Assembly: GCF_024346755.1 (NCBI RefSeq)
Contig: NZ_AP024861.1
Location: 3,534,001 to 3,598,000 of the forward strand
DNA length: 64,000 nucleotides
From: Vibrio aerogenes
Lineage (GTDB): Bacteria > Pseudomonadota > Gammaproteobacteria > Enterobacterales > Vibrionaceae
Reading direction: 5' to 3'
In this document: positions 38,516 through 48,565 of the stretch, one piece after another
Position numbering within the stretch: position 1 is the first letter of the stretch
Layout: the number at the start of each line of letters is the position of its first letter
Notes under the pieces: generated by a model
What the model saw: the letters and a program-made list of their open reading frames with translations, nothing else
Databases searched by the model: none
What the model was told of the DNA's origin: nothing
Made by a program: the position numbers and the translations under genes

Positions 38516-39373
38516 ATGGATAAATTTAAAGTTGGTCTCCAGTACTGGCTGCCTCAACACACTCTGACCCGACTTGCAGGAAAGCTGGCTTCCGCAAAAG
38601 CCGGCTTTTTGACAACGGCGATGATTCGGCTGTTTATTAAACAGTACAACGTCAATATGGATGAAGCGCTTCATCCCGAACCTGAGCATTACAAAACATT
38701 TAATGATTTTTTTGTCCGGGAATTAAAGCCTGAAGCCCGTTCTGTTGCGCCGGAATCATCAGTGCTCACTTATCCCGCCGATGCCTGTGTCAGTCAGTTT
38801 GGTCCAATTGTTGAGGGCAAGCTGATTCAGGCGAAAGGGCATACTTACTCCGTATCAGAATTATTAGGCGGCGATTCCGGACTCGCGGATAAATTTACGG
38901 ATGGTGGATTTGCTACATTATATCTTTCTCCGCGCGACTATCACCGGGTCCATATGCCTTGTGATGGCACGTTGCAGCAGATGATATACATTCCGGGCGA
39001 CCTGTTTTCCGTCAATCCTCTTACTGCAGAGAATGTCCCTAACCTTTTTGCCAGAAATGAGCGATTGGTTTGCATCTTTGACACTGAATTCGGGCCGGTT
39101 GCTCAGGTACTTGTCGGTGCAACAATTGTAGGCAGTATTGAGGTAGTCTGGGCAGGAACAGTCACACCGCCCCGCGGCAATACGATATACCGCTGGACTT
39201 ACTCGCCAGAGGGGGAGAAAGCTGTCTTCCTGAAGAAAGGTCAGGAAATGGGCCGCTTTAAACTCGGCTCAACAGTGATCAACTTATTCGCAAAAGACGC
39301 CGTGCACTTTGACGACATGATGAGCAAAGATATCCCGACCCGTATGGGTGCAAAATATGCGCACCGGGCATAA
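38516..39373 (+). CDS. psd: Phosphatidylserine decarboxylase proenzyme
   Basis: 285 aa. It makes phosphatidylethanolamine, the main Vibrio phospholipid. The self-cleavage site LGST is near residues 250-253 ([11 protein letters not shown]); cleavage before Ser creates the pyruvoyl group and beta/alpha chains. [22 protein letters not shown] and TPPRGNT segments are typical. ATG 38516 matches V. cholerae ([11 protein letters not shown]); the open frame from 38489 is longer but has no better ribosome site. Confidence 0.95.
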   Translation: MDKFKVGLQYWLPQHTLTRLAGKLASAKAGFLTTAMIRLFIKQYNVNMDEALHPEPEHYKTFNDFFVRELKPEARSVAPESSVLTYPADACVSQFGPIVEGKLIQAKGHTYSVSELLGGDSGLADKFTDGGFATLYLSPRDYHRVHMPCDGTLQQMIYIPGDLFSVNPLTAENVPNLFARNERLVCIFDTEFGPVAQVLVGATIVGSIEVVWAGTVTPPRGNTIYRWTYSPEGEKAVFLKKGQEMGRFKLGSTVINLFAKDAVHFDDMMSKDIPTRMGAKYAHRA

Positions 39374-39489
39374 TGCGATGACATATCAAATCCATATGCT
39401 ATATTACGCATTTGATACTTAAACTCTTAACCAGTACGAATGGCTGTTTAATGCCTGATAATATTTCCGGGAAAATTCAAGGGCCCAAA

Positions 39490-40791
39490 ATGAAAAGTAG
39501 TTTATCGAACATTGCATCAGTCAGTGTCGCTTTGTGCGTTTCTCTGGCATCAATATCTGTTCATGCCGCATCAGCAGATTCCTCACGCATCATTAATGGT
39601 ACAGAGTCAGTAAAAGGTGACTGGCCATTTATGACAGCAATCATCACCAAGGGCAAGACAGCCAGCAGAGGGCAATTCTGTGGTGGTAGTTTTATTGGTG
39701 GACGTTATGTGTTGACAGCGTCCCACTGTGTCAATCATAGATCTCCGGACGATATTGAGGTCTCAGTTGGTATCCATGATTTATCAAACGAAGATACCGA
39801 AGGTCAGCGTGTGGGTGTTCAGGCCATCTATATGCATGAAGACTACGATGCAGAACTAACAGACAATGATATTGCAATTATTGAACTTGACCAGGCAATT
39901 ACAGCGACCAGCATTCCGCTTGCTTCAAACACTCTCGTTGATTCACTGGAAACAAGTAACCCGGATCTGACGGTCATGGGATGGGGGAATCTGTCAACCA
40001 CATCAACAGTTTATCCCAATGTTCTGTATCAGGTGGATGTTCCCTATGTCGATCGCAGTACCTGCCAAAATATAGGTGGCGATTATAGCACCGTGGGAGA
40101 GGATGCCATTTGCGCCGGTTATGCAGAAGGAGGAAAAGACTCCTGCCAGGGCGATAGTGGGGGTCCACTGCTTTATAATGATAACGGCACTTACAAACAA
40201 GTGGGAATTGTGAGTTGGGGAGATGGCTGTGCTCAGCCAAATGCTTACGGTGTCTATACTAATGTTGGTTATTTCAATCAAGGATGGATTGCACAGCATA
40301 CTGACGGGGTAAGTTACACCCAGAACAAATATTTTATCAATTCTGATGAAGAGCAATATACACTTCAGTTCCCGGTTCGGAACTACAGTACTGAGTCGTT
40401 TGATATTACCAATATTACGCTGCCGGCAGGTTTTACATTGACAGAAAATACATGTACATCGACACTTGCAGAAAATGACAGCTGCCAGCTCACTGTTCAG
40501 GTAGATGTAGCCACGGCAACTGCATCGCCCAGCTATTCATCTTCTACATCAGCAACATCCAATGGAACAACCGTTACAACTGAAACAAAACGTTCTACCA
40601 TTTCAGTGACAACGGATCATTCCCAATCTCCGGAATTAGAAATGAACACGTCGTTCATTACAACAAGCAGCTCCGCCGCCACCACGACAACTACGTCATC
40701 AAAATCAAGCGGTGGTGCTTCATTAGGCTTAGGACTATTCGCAGTTTTTGCGTTCATATCCAGAAGAAGAAAGGTCAGTCGTTATGCGTAA
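39490..40791 (+). CDS. Secreted trypsin-like serine protease with GlyGly-CTERM
   Basis: 433 aa. Signal peptide (residues 1-27), a likely activation cleavage at R33/I34 (RIINGTE), then a chymotrypsin-fold domain with His79 (TASHC), Asp127 (DNDIAI) and Ser223 (GDSGGP). Asp217 six residues before the serine predicts trypsin-like Lys/Arg specificity. A beta-rich domain (about 300-395) follows, and the C-terminus is a Ser/Thr-rich linker, SGGA, a hydrophobic helix and RRRK: the GlyGly-CTERM tag processed by rhombosortase in type II-secreting vibrios. This matches VesA/B/C-type cell-surface proteases. ATG 39490 has AAGGG upstream. Its stop is overlapped by the next gene. Confidence 0.9.
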   Translation: MKSSLSNIASVSVALCVSLASISVHAASADSSRIINGTESVKGDWPFMTAIITKGKTASRGQFCGGSFIGGRYVLTASHCVNHRSPDDIEVSVGIHDLSNEDTEGQRVGVQAIYMHEDYDAELTDNDIAIIELDQAITATSIPLASNTLVDSLETSNPDLTVMGWGNLSTTSTVYPNVLYQVDVPYVDRSTCQNIGGDYSTVGEDAICAGYAEGGKDSCQGDSGGPLLYNDNGTYKQVGIVSWGDGCAQPNAYGVYTNVGYFNQGWIAQHTDGVSYTQNKYFINSDEEQYTLQFPVRNYSTESFDITNITLPAGFTLTENTCTSTLAENDSCQLTVQVDVATATASPSYSSSTSATSNGTTVTTETKRSTISVTTDHSQSPELEMNTSFITTSSSAATTTTTSSKSSGGASLGLGLFAVFAFISRRRKVSRYA

Positions 40792-41140
40792 ATTATGGAC
40801 ATTACTCTTTATGGGAGGCATTGTAATGGGCGTTTCATCCTGCTCTGCTGACCCGGCAAAGGGAGAACTGATCCCTTTGGAAAGCTATCAAATTAATCAC
40901 AATATGCTGACATTCAAAGCACAATCAACCGGATGTACTCAAAGTAATTACTTTGTTATCCGTACCGATAAAGTTGATAACAAAACAGCGATGATCTCTG
41001 TTTTACAAACGACTCAGGACAGATGTAAAAGAATGCCTTTCTTCGATACATTCTCGCTGCCGTTAGATAATGAACTGCAGAAAAAGGAGATAAAACTGGC
41101 TAACCCGAAAGCATCCCCTTTTGTGAAAAGAACAAAGTAA
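40784..41140 (+). CDS. Small lipoprotein overlapping the protease gene
   Basis: 118 aa, not recognised. A signal sequence ends in a lipobox (VSSC, Cys20), so it should be anchored in the envelope. The mature part has two further cysteines (TGCTQSN and DRCKR) that could form a disulfide, and mixed beta-like segments. Its ATG lies inside the last eight bases of the protease gene, so translation is coupled, which suggests it works with, protects against or helps export of the protease. An upstream in-frame start at 40748 would extend it through the protease tail and is unlikely. A terminator follows. Confidence 0.7.
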   Translation: MRKLWTLLFMGGIVMGVSSCSADPAKGELIPLESYQINHNMLTFKAQSTGCTQSNYFVIRTDKVDNKTAMISVLQTTQDRCKRMPFFDTFSLPLDNELQKKEIKLANPKASPFVKRTK

Positions 41141-41151
41141 TTCATATTCAG

Positions 41152-41177
41152 GAGAAGGCAACTTTGCCTTCTCTTTT
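41152..41177 (+). terminator. Terminator of the protease-lipoprotein operon
   Basis: GAGAAGGCAA (41152-41161) and TTGCCTTCTC (41164-41173) form a stem with a two-base gap (in practice a larger loop), followed by TTTT. Confidence 0.75.
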
Positions 41178-41304
41178 CATGCCGCGATCATGCGTATATT
41201 TGATCAGCACCAACAATCGGTTCTTTTTTTAGTATTCACCTCAAAAATATTAACCTTCTCCGGGATCAATCTGACTAAATTCATTATCTTCTTTTTAGTG
41301 AATA

Positions 41305-42738
41305 ATGATTGCGAGATTTCCTATGCCAGCCATCAGCCTGAAACAATTCATTAAACTTATATTGTGCTTTCTGCCTCCACTGATTCTTTTATGGCTGCCG
41401 ATGGATAGTATACCCATTCCCGAACTGACCCTGATTCAGCACAGACTTCTGGCTATTTTTCTGTTAGCGGCATTACTTTGGGTACTTGAGCCGGTCCCTG
41501 TTTTCGCCACATCAATTTTAATCATTACTCTGGAACTGATAATGATTTCAAATAAAGGCCTGCACTGGTTCAGACATCCACCAGAAGGACATGATTTTGG
41601 CACACTGATTTCGTATACGGATATTTTCAGTGCATTTTCATCACCAATCATTATTCTGTTTATGGGAGGATTCGCTCTGGCTATTGCCGCCTCCAAATAT
41701 GAACTTGATAATAATCTCGCGCGGGTTTTACTCAGGCCTTTTGGCAAGCAACCCAAGTTCATTATGCTGGGACTGATGCTGATCACCGCCTGTTTCTCAA
41801 TGTTCATGTCAAATACAGCAACAACAGTGATGATGCTTGCCTTGCTCGGCCCGATTGTTGCCTCATCACAAGCCGGCGACAAAGGTATCAAAGCACTTGT
41901 GCTTTGCATTCCTGTTGCTGCAAATACAGGAGGGATTGCAACGCCAATTGGGACTCCCCCAAATGCAATCGCACTTCAATATCTGACCGGAGAAAATTCC
42001 ATCAGCTTTTTATCCTGGATGATGATGGGTCTCCCGTTTGTATTTATACAACTGACTCTCGCTTGGTTCCTGCTGCAAAAGCTTTTTCCTTCAGCACAAA
42101 AGCAACTGACTCTGAACCTCGAAGGCGAATTTGGTAAAACATGGCAAGCGATCACGGTTTATGTGACTTTTGCAGTCACCATACTGCTATGGATGACAAC
42201 ATCACTTCACGGAATGAACACCTATGTTGTTTCTATTATCCCTCTGGCTGTATTTACGTTGACCGGTATTATGGGAAAAAATGAGTTAAAGCAGATCAAC
42301 TGGGATGTTCTCTGGCTGGTTGCCGGAGGAATTGCAATCGGGATTGGCCTCGAGAAAACCGGATTAGCACTGGCGATGGCAAACGCAATTGACTATCAGA
42401 GTTTATCGCCATTACTGGTCATTATTACGCTGTCTCTTGTATGCTGGATTATGGCTAATTTTATGTCCAATACAGCGACAGCAAACTTACTCATGCCAAT
42501 CGCAGCAGCGATTGGGAGTTCCATGACCAGCCTTGCATCTATGGGAGGACTCCAGGGATTATTGATTGTTGTCGCCTTTTCCGCATCACTGGGTATGATT
42601 TTACCGGTGTCTACACCACCAAATTCCCTGGCCTACTCTACAGGACTGATTGAAAGTAAAGATATGGCTAAAACGGGTGTGATTATTGGGACAGCCGGGT
42701 TACTGATTGTTTATATTGCCGCAATGATTCTGACCTGA
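41305..42738 (+). CDS. DASS-family (SLC13) dicarboxylate/anion transporter
   Basis: 477 aa with about 12 hydrophobic segments. Two SNT motifs (MFMSNTATTVMM and NFMSNTATANLL) in re-entrant hairpins, plus TPIGTPPNAIA and PVSTPPNSLA, are the sodium/anion-binding signature of the divalent anion:sodium symporter family (CitT/SdcS-like). Substrate could be succinate, malate, citrate or sulfate; the sequence alone does not decide. Start at ATG 41305 is used, but ATG 41323 (MPAISLKQ) is equally possible; neither has a strong Shine-Dalgarno. It appears to be a single-gene unit. Confidence 0.85.
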   Translation: MIARFPMPAISLKQFIKLILCFLPPLILLWLPMDSIPIPELTLIQHRLLAIFLLAALLWVLEPVPVFATSILIITLELIMISNKGLHWFRHPPEGHDFGTLISYTDIFSAFSSPIIILFMGGFALAIAASKYELDNNLARVLLRPFGKQPKFIMLGLMLITACFSMFMSNTATTVMMLALLGPIVASSQAGDKGIKALVLCIPVAANTGGIATPIGTPPNAIALQYLTGENSISFLSWMMMGLPFVFIQLTLAWFLLQKLFPSAQKQLTLNLEGEFGKTWQAITVYVTFAVTILLWMTTSLHGMNTYVVSIIPLAVFTLTGIMGKNELKQINWDVLWLVAGGIAIGIGLEKTGLALAMANAIDYQSLSPLLVIITLSLVCWIMANFMSNTATANLLMPIAAAIGSSMTSLASMGGLQGLLIVVAFSASLGMILPVSTPPNSLAYSTGLIESKDMAKTGVIIGTAGLLIVYIAAMILT

Positions 42739-42839
42739 AAACAGTCGTGCATCTGTCAAAATAAACCTTTTGCATTCTCATCAACTTCAGGCATATTGGA
42801 GCCCTTTTCCAGCGCTTTGAACAATGAGGCAATGAACAT

Positions 42840-43721
42840 ATGGGGTATGAGTGGTTCGCACTGGCTGCGGCTTTTTTATGGGCGGTCTCCAGTTTACTGT
42901 CTGTGATTCCTGCAAGACACTTAGGATCCTTTTCCTATAGCCGATGGCGCATGGGATGTACATTCATCATGCTTTCATTCATGGCGCTCATCACCGGTGG
43001 CTGGGCTACTGTACAACTTCACGATCTTATGCCCATGGCATTATCCGGGCTCATCGGTATTTTTATTGGTGACACGGCGCTTTTCGCCTGCTTCAACCGC
43101 ATGGGGCCGCGTCAGGCTGGGTTGCTATTTTCATGCCATGCAGTTTTTTCAGCCATTCTGGGCTTTTTCATTTTCGGCGAAACCATGACAATTCATGAGC
43201 TACTCGGTGCTCTGCTTGTTTTTTGTGGTGTCGTGATTGCAATTTTCTTCAGAAAATCCAATCCCAGAGAACTTGAAACAGTTCATGGAAATATCTGGGT
43301 GGGCATATTACTTGGATTACTCGCTGCGCTATGTCAGGCGCTGGGGGGAATTCTTGCAAAGCCCGTGATGCAATCCAGTACAGATCCTGTTGCGGCTTCA
43401 GCGATCAGAATGATTGCAGCTTTTGCCGCACACGGCATATTATGCCTGACCGGAACACACATTGCGAAATCTGTATTACCCATCACCTTCAGGATTTTTG
43501 GGATCACACTCCTCAATGCATTTTTGGCAATGGCTGTCGGAATGACTTTAATCATGTACGCATTACAGGACGGAAATGTCGGCATGGTCGCCCTGTTGTC
43601 TTCGACAACCCCGATTATGCTACTGCCGGCTTTGTGGTTATATACCAAACAAAGACCGAGCCGTTTTGCCTGGTTTGGTGCTATGATTGCTGTTATCGGT
43701 ACGGCGATACTTGTGTACTGA
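42840..43721 (+). CDS. EamA/DMT-family transporter
   Basis: 293 aa, ten predicted membrane helices in two five-helix EamA halves. The SGLIGIFIGDTALFACF and HAVFSAILGFFIFGE segments in the first half, and MYALQDGNVGMVALLSSTTPIMLLP in the second, are typical. These proteins export or import small metabolites; the substrate cannot be predicted. It lies 101 bases after the DASS gene and upstream of gpmI. Confidence 0.85.
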   Translation: MGYEWFALAAAFLWAVSSLLSVIPARHLGSFSYSRWRMGCTFIMLSFMALITGGWATVQLHDLMPMALSGLIGIFIGDTALFACFNRMGPRQAGLLFSCHAVFSAILGFFIFGETMTIHELLGALLVFCGVVIAIFFRKSNPRELETVHGNIWVGILLGLLAALCQALGGILAKPVMQSSTDPVAASAIRMIAAFAAHGILCLTGTHIAKSVLPITFRIFGITLLNAFLAMAVGMTLIMYALQDGNVGMVALLSSTTPIMLLPALWLYTKQRPSRFAWFGAMIAVIGTAILVY

Positions 43722-43881
43722 ATATAACAACATAATAAGCAATGGTGCAGATATCAATACGAAAATATTGATTGATTTGATAGGGATAATCATTGATCTT
43801 ACCCCTCATCACATGTCATAAAGTGTAGTAAAATTACATTAATTTATTAAATTTAGTTTTAAATTTGACGAGGTCAACAGT

Positions 43882-45411
43882 ATGTCAACGAAGAAGCCCA
43901 TGGCTCTGGTCATTCTTGATGGTTGGGGTTACCGTGAAGATAATGATAACAATGCTGTCAATAATGCGAATACACCAGTCATTGACAGCCTCTTAAAAAA
44001 CAACCCAAATACTCTGATTTCTGCTTCAGGAATGGATGTGGGCCTGCCTGATGGACAGATGGGTAACTCTGAAGTCGGCCATACCAACATTGGAGCGGGC
44101 CGGATCGTTTATCAGGATCTGACCCGCATTACCAAAGCAATTGCTGACGGTGAATTCCAACAAAACGAAGTGCTGACTGCGGCGATCGATAAAGCAGTCA
44201 AAGCAGGGAAAGCAGTTCACCTGATGGGGCTGATGTCACCTGGCGGCGTTCACTCTCACGAAGATCATATCTATGCTGCGGTAGAACTTGCAGCCGCGCG
44301 TGGCGCTGAAAAGATCTATCTTCACTGTTTCCTTGACGGACGTGACACACCACCACGCAGTGCAGAAAACTCTCTGAAAAAATTCGATGAATTATTTGCA
44401 AAACTGGGTAAAGGAAGAGTTGCTTCTCTTGTTGGTCGTTACTATGCCATGGATCGTGATAACAACTGGGACCGCGTAGTAAAAGCATATGATTTGCTGA
44501 CACAGGCGAAAGGCGAATTCACTTCTGAGTCCGCAGTCGCCGGTCTTCAGGCAGCTTATAGCCGTGATGAAAATGATGAGTTTGTCAAACCAACAGTCAT
44601 TCAGGCAAATGGTGAGGATTCAGCAGCCATTAATGATGGCGATGCCGTTCTGTTTATGAACTATCGTGCGGATCGTGCACGTCAGATCACCCGGACGTTT
44701 GTCACGGACTTTGCAGGATTTGAAAGAGCGAAGTTCCCCGAAACTGATTTTGTGATGCTGACTCAATACGCTGCTGATATCCCTCTTGCATGTGCTTATC
44801 CACCAGCATCGCTTGCAAACACTTATGGTGAATGGCTAGCCAAAGCGGGTAAATCTCAGCTTCGTATTTCTGAAACAGAAAAATATGCACACGTGACATT
44901 CTTCTTTAATGGCGGTGTGGAGGATGAGTTTGAAGGTGAAGAGCGTCAGCTTGTTGCATCCCCGAAGGTTGCCACTTATGATCTACAGCCTGAAATGAGC
45001 TCTGGTGAGCTGACCGATAAACTGGTCGCAGCCATCAAATCTGGTAAATATGATGCCATCATCTGTAACTATCCGAATGGCGATATGGTTGGTCATACTG
45101 GCGTTTATGATGCAGCAGTTAAGGCTTGTGAAGCCGTTGACCATTGTATCGGTCGTGTTGTCGAAGCCATTAAAGAGGTCGATGGTCAGCTACTGATTAC
45201 AGCAGACCACGGCAATGCTGAAATGATGGTTGATCCTGCAACAGGCGGCACCCATACGGCACACACAAATCTGCCGGTTCCGCTCATTTACGTTGGAAGC
45301 AAAGATATTCAGCTGAAAGACGGTGGTAAATTATCCGACTTAGCACCTACCATGCTGGCGCTGACAGAGACTGAAATACCGGAAGAAATGTCAGGCAAAC
45401 CATTATTCTGA
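43882..45411 (+). CDS. gpmI: 2,3-bisphosphoglycerate-independent phosphoglycerate mutase
   Basis: 509-aa manganese-dependent mutase of glycolysis (3-PG to 2-PG). [12 protein letters not shown] at the N-terminus binds metal, [14 protein letters not shown] holds the phosphorylated serine, and the C-terminal [10 protein letters not shown] and [11 protein letters not shown] give metal ligands. It ends with a strong terminator, and envC follows with its own start region. Confidence 0.97.
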   Translation: MSTKKPMALVILDGWGYREDNDNNAVNNANTPVIDSLLKNNPNTLISASGMDVGLPDGQMGNSEVGHTNIGAGRIVYQDLTRITKAIADGEFQQNEVLTAAIDKAVKAGKAVHLMGLMSPGGVHSHEDHIYAAVELAAARGAEKIYLHCFLDGRDTPPRSAENSLKKFDELFAKLGKGRVASLVGRYYAMDRDNNWDRVVKAYDLLTQAKGEFTSESAVAGLQAAYSRDENDEFVKPTVIQANGEDSAAINDGDAVLFMNYRADRARQITRTFVTDFAGFERAKFPETDFVMLTQYAADIPLACAYPPASLANTYGEWLAKAGKSQLRISETEKYAHVTFFFNGGVEDEFEGEERQLVASPKVATYDLQPEMSSGELTDKLVAAIKSGKYDAIICNYPNGDMVGHTGVYDAAVKACEAVDHCIGRVVEAIKEVDGQLLITADHGNAEMMVDPATGGTHTAHTNLPVPLIYVGSKDIQLKDGGKLSDLAPTMLALTETEIPEEMSGKPLF

Positions 45412-45431
45412 TTTTCATCCCGACTTGATCA

Positions 45432-45458
45432 GCCCCGTGGTAAACGGGGCTTTTTTTT
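45432..45458 (+). terminator. Terminator of gpmI
   Basis: GCCCCGT...ACGGGGC (45432-45450) followed by eight T, a textbook intrinsic terminator. Confidence 0.9.
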
Positions 45459-45548
45459 AGAAATATGACAAAATTTTAAATTTCAATATCGTTGATTCTA
45501 TAGCTTTCTGTATACTGTGATACATATTCTGAGAGATATATAAGAAAA

Positions 45549-46688
45549 ATGAATCAGACCGTCATCGACCGAACATTTATCAACATACCCATACTATTTT
45601 CTCTTTTTTGCATCTTACTGATCGCATTTCCTTTGACCGTATTCTCAGCACCACAGCAAGAACTTCAGGGAGTAAAGACAGAGATCTCCCGGCAACGCAC
45701 TTCACTGGACAAACAATCCAAACAATTAGACAAGCTGCAAAGTACTTTAAAGCAGCAGGAACTCAGTATCTCTTCTCTTGAAAAACAGATCGCTACAACC
45801 AAAACATTACTGAGTAAGTCAAACCAGAGTCTGGCAAAAACTGAACAAAAAATTCGTCTTATCGAACAAAAAAAACAGAAACAAGAGAACCAGCTCGGAC
45901 AGCTGTTACATACCTATTACATGCTTCATAAAAAAAATTCCGCTGAGTATCTGTTCAAAGATGATCCGAATGATGATCGAATCAGGCAATATTATCAACA
46001 TCTGGCAAAAGCCCGAATCGAAATCATTGAACAGCTGAATAAAACAACACAGCAACTCTACAATCATGAAAAACTCGGCCAGCAAGAACGGGATAAAATT
46101 AAGTCTTTGCTATCACAACAAACAGCCAGACATAAGAAACTACAAAATACTCAATCAAAACGACGGACAACATTAAAAAAAATCAAATCCAATATATCCA
46201 GCAACAAAAATTATCTGGCTGAACTGCAGCGAAATGAATCCAGACTTAAAGCAGAAATGGCTAAGGCAACCAAACGCAATATTGTACCAATGAAAGGATT
46301 AGCCAGCAGAAAAGGGAAACTGGCATGGCCGCTAAAAGGAAAACTGCTTCACAGATTCAGAACAAGGCAGACAGGTCAGGTACGCTGGAAAGGTATTGTC
46401 ATTAGTGCTTCCTATGGTCAGTCAGTCAAAGCGGTCTATCCGGGGACAGTTGTCTTTTCAGATTACTTAAGAGGATATGGTCTGGTTGTGCTAATCGATC
46501 ATGGAAAAGGGGATATGACCTTATATGGATTCAATCAGACTTTACTGAAAAAAGAAGGAGATCGTGTTTCAGCTGGCGAAAGAATTGCCCTTGCCGGCGA
46601 TACAGGAGGACAACCAGTGCCCTCATTGTATTTTGAAATTCGCCGCAACAGTAAAGCAGAAAACCCATTAAGCTGGCTGGCAAAATAA
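45549..46688 (+). CDS. envC: Murein hydrolase activator EnvC
   Basis: 379 aa. N-terminal signal/membrane segment (about 10-34), a long lysine/glutamine-rich coiled coil (about 38-245) and a degenerate LytM domain (about 262-379). The LytM zinc ligands are missing, as expected: the segments LVVLIDHGKGDMTLYGFN and PSLYFEIRRN lack the HxH pair, so it activates amidases instead of cutting itself. In E. coli, EnvC is recruited by FtsEX and activates AmiA/AmiB. An amiB gene is also in this window. Confidence 0.93.
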   Translation: MNQTVIDRTFINIPILFSLFCILLIAFPLTVFSAPQQELQGVKTEISRQRTSLDKQSKQLDKLQSTLKQQELSISSLEKQIATTKTLLSKSNQSLAKTEQKIRLIEQKKQKQENQLGQLLHTYYMLHKKNSAEYLFKDDPNDDRIRQYYQHLAKARIEIIEQLNKTTQQLYNHEKLGQQERDKIKSLLSQQTARHKKLQNTQSKRRTTLKKIKSNISSNKNYLAELQRNESRLKAEMAKATKRNIVPMKGLASRKGKLAWPLKGKLLHRFRTRQTGQVRWKGIVISASYGQSVKAVYPGTVVFSDYLRGYGLVVLIDHGKGDMTLYGFNQTLLKKEGDRVSAGERIALAGDTGGQPVPSLYFEIRRNSKAENPLSWLAK

Positions 46689-46717
46689 AAACTCAGCTCT
46701 CATCTCAAATATCAAAA

Positions 46718-47686
46718 TCAGACGGATTTTCCTGAGTAATAGGACTCAGTCCGGGCAATAAACCGCTCTAAAATGTGTTCCGGCAACGCGTTTACACCAG
46801 CGGCCGCTGCTCTGCCCCCACCCGTGGGAAAATCACTACAAATATCTCCGGCACCCTGTTTATTATTCAATGGTGCCCGCAATGATATCCGGAATGAAGT
46901 ATCCTCATTTCGGGTCAAAATGATATGAGCCCGGTCAGGAAACTCATTCGCCAGATAATTACCGAAAACACCACTGATACGTCTGGAGAAAACTGCGTCG
47001 GGTAATTCAATAACACTTAAATACCGGCTGTTATATACAGGCATCAGTTCAGAGACAGCCTGAAAATCGCTCTGATAACCGGTCCTGAGCGAATAAAACG
47101 GAGAGGATAAGTCCGATATCACTTCAAATGGAGATTCATACTCCATCAATAGCTGATAGAGCTCAGCCGGATGGTAATGTAAATCATCAAGATGATGACC
47201 ATAACCATTATAATTCAGTAGTATTCCTAACTCTTCCAGCTGTTTGGCTTCTTCTGACGAGTAACCAGCCAGAGAAGACAGTCGCTGAGCGACTGCGTTC
47301 AGGTTATCGCCAAAGGCTGCTGTAATTGCCCAGGAATGATATTGCCCCTGAAGATACCGATCAACAATCAATGCTGTACATATGTTGGCATCTAAGTCGA
47401 TGTGCGCTTCGAGCTTATCTGAAACCGGAATATCACCACTCTTATGATGATCTGCATAAAAAATTTGCTTAGCCTGCGGCAAGAGACGGTGAAGTCCTTG
47501 CTGATTCTTTTCCATCGAAATATCCAGGACTGTCAGCGTATCACCATCGGAGACGTCAACAGTATCGAGTAACCGGATATCACGTTTAACGCCTGTCACC
47601 AGCACAGAATCTTGGGGGTGTGCCTTACGGAGCTGCAATAAAGACAAAATGCCATCAGCATCGCCATTAAATATATCGAAATGCAT
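46718..47686 (-). CDS. DHH-family phosphoesterase-like protein
   Basis: 322 aa. The N-terminal FDIFNGDADGILSLLQLRK gives a DxD metal motif, and FYADHHKSG supplies the DHH triad; the C-terminal GGGRAAAAGVNALPE is the DHHA1 GGGH-like substrate loop, but with R in place of H. RecJ- and NrnA-like members cut nucleic acids or nucleotides; the substrate here is unknown. It converges with envC (30 bases apart) and has no neighbour on its own strand closer than TetR. Confidence 0.8.
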   Translation of the reverse strand: MHFDIFNGDADGILSLLQLRKAHPQDSVLVTGVKRDIRLLDTVDVSDGDTLTVLDISMEKNQQGLHRLLPQAKQIFYADHHKSGDIPVSDKLEAHIDLDANICTALIVDRYLQGQYHSWAITAAFGDNLNAVAQRLSSLAGYSSEEAKQLEELGILLNYNGYGHHLDDLHYHPAELYQLLMEYESPFEVISDLSSPFYSLRTGYQSDFQAVSELMPVYNSRYLSVIELPDAVFSRRISGVFGNYLANEFPDRAHIILTRNEDTSFRISLRAPLNNKQGAGDICSDFPTGGGRAAAAGVNALPEHILERFIARTESYYSGKSV

Positions 47687-47816
47687 TCGCCTGAACTATC
47701 TCATGTTATAAAAGACTAAAGCTAGCAGTGATTAACTTTCACCAACAAGAATAAAAGGTTATATCTAATTCGCAGACCACGACATGAACTGCCAAATTGA
47801 ATATATTCCATTCACA

Positions 47817-48452
47817 TTATTGGTGCATTGCAATCACCCCTTCTTCCAATAAGGTGAGTTGTTCTAATCCCTGAGCTGTTGCTCTGGGTTTAACCATCGC
47901 AATCATTTGCAACATGCCCTGAAGAATAACCTCTTCAGTCACCTCAGTTTTTAATGACATCGCCGTTCTGTAATTGAGCCAGCTTGCAGTTACCATATGT
48001 AACGTCGTCACAAATGACTGCATGTCATCATCTGAAATCGTAATGAGTGACATTTCAGTGAAGACACAGATAATCTGCACAAGATTATGGCGCAGTTTAT
48101 TCTGAACCAGAATATAGTCTTCATGTAACTGTTGATCTTTCTGTAAAATTTCCGGCAGATTGGCGTAAAAGAAACGATATTTCCACATCAGTGTGAAAAT
48201 AGAATCGAGATAATGGCGCAACAAAGCAAGGCTTTCTTTATCCTTATTTGGGGGGGAGAACCTTTCAAGCAGTTCTGTCGCATAGAGTTTGAATATTTCT
48301 CTGACGATTTCCTGCTTATTCCGGAAATAATAATATAAGTTGCCAGGGCTAATCTGAATATGTGCAGCAATATGATTTGTTGTGATCGTTCGTTCACCCT
48401 GTTCATTAAAAAGTTCTAACGCTGCAGATATGATTTTTTCTCTTGTTTTCAC
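47817..48452 (-). CDS. TetR/AcrR-family transcriptional regulator
   Basis: 211 aa. Residues 1-60 form the DNA-binding helix-turn-helix (TTNHIAAHIQISPGNLYYYFRNKQEIV); the rest is a helical ligand-binding domain with no family-specific signature that I can name. The start is a GTG at 48452 with a weak ribosome site. It is monocistronic, between a DHH-family gene and hemE, so its target is not evident from the neighbourhood. Confidence 0.85.
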   Translation of the reverse strand: MKTREKIISAALELFNEQGERTITTNHIAAHIQISPGNLYYYFRNKQEIVREIFKLYATELLERFSPPNKDKESLALLRHYLDSIFTLMWKYRFFYANLPEILQKDQQLHEDYILVQNKLRHNLVQIICVFTEMSLITISDDDMQSFVTTLHMVTASWLNYRTAMSLKTEVTEEVILQGMLQMIAMVKPRATAQGLEQLTLLEEGVIAMHQ

Positions 48453-48500
48453 GACTATAAATTTACAATATCAATAATAATTTAATTAAAAAATAAACAA

Positions 48501-48534
48501 GCCTGAATCAATATGTTTAGTTTATTTTTCAGGC
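48501..48534 (-). terminator. Possible terminator after hemE
   Basis: GCCTGAA and TTCAGGC flank a 20-base loop, followed on the hemE transcript by TTGTTTATTTTTT. The long loop makes it tentative. Confidence 0.4.
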
Positions 48535-48565
48535 ACTGTTATGCTCTTACATCCCCATCCATAAA

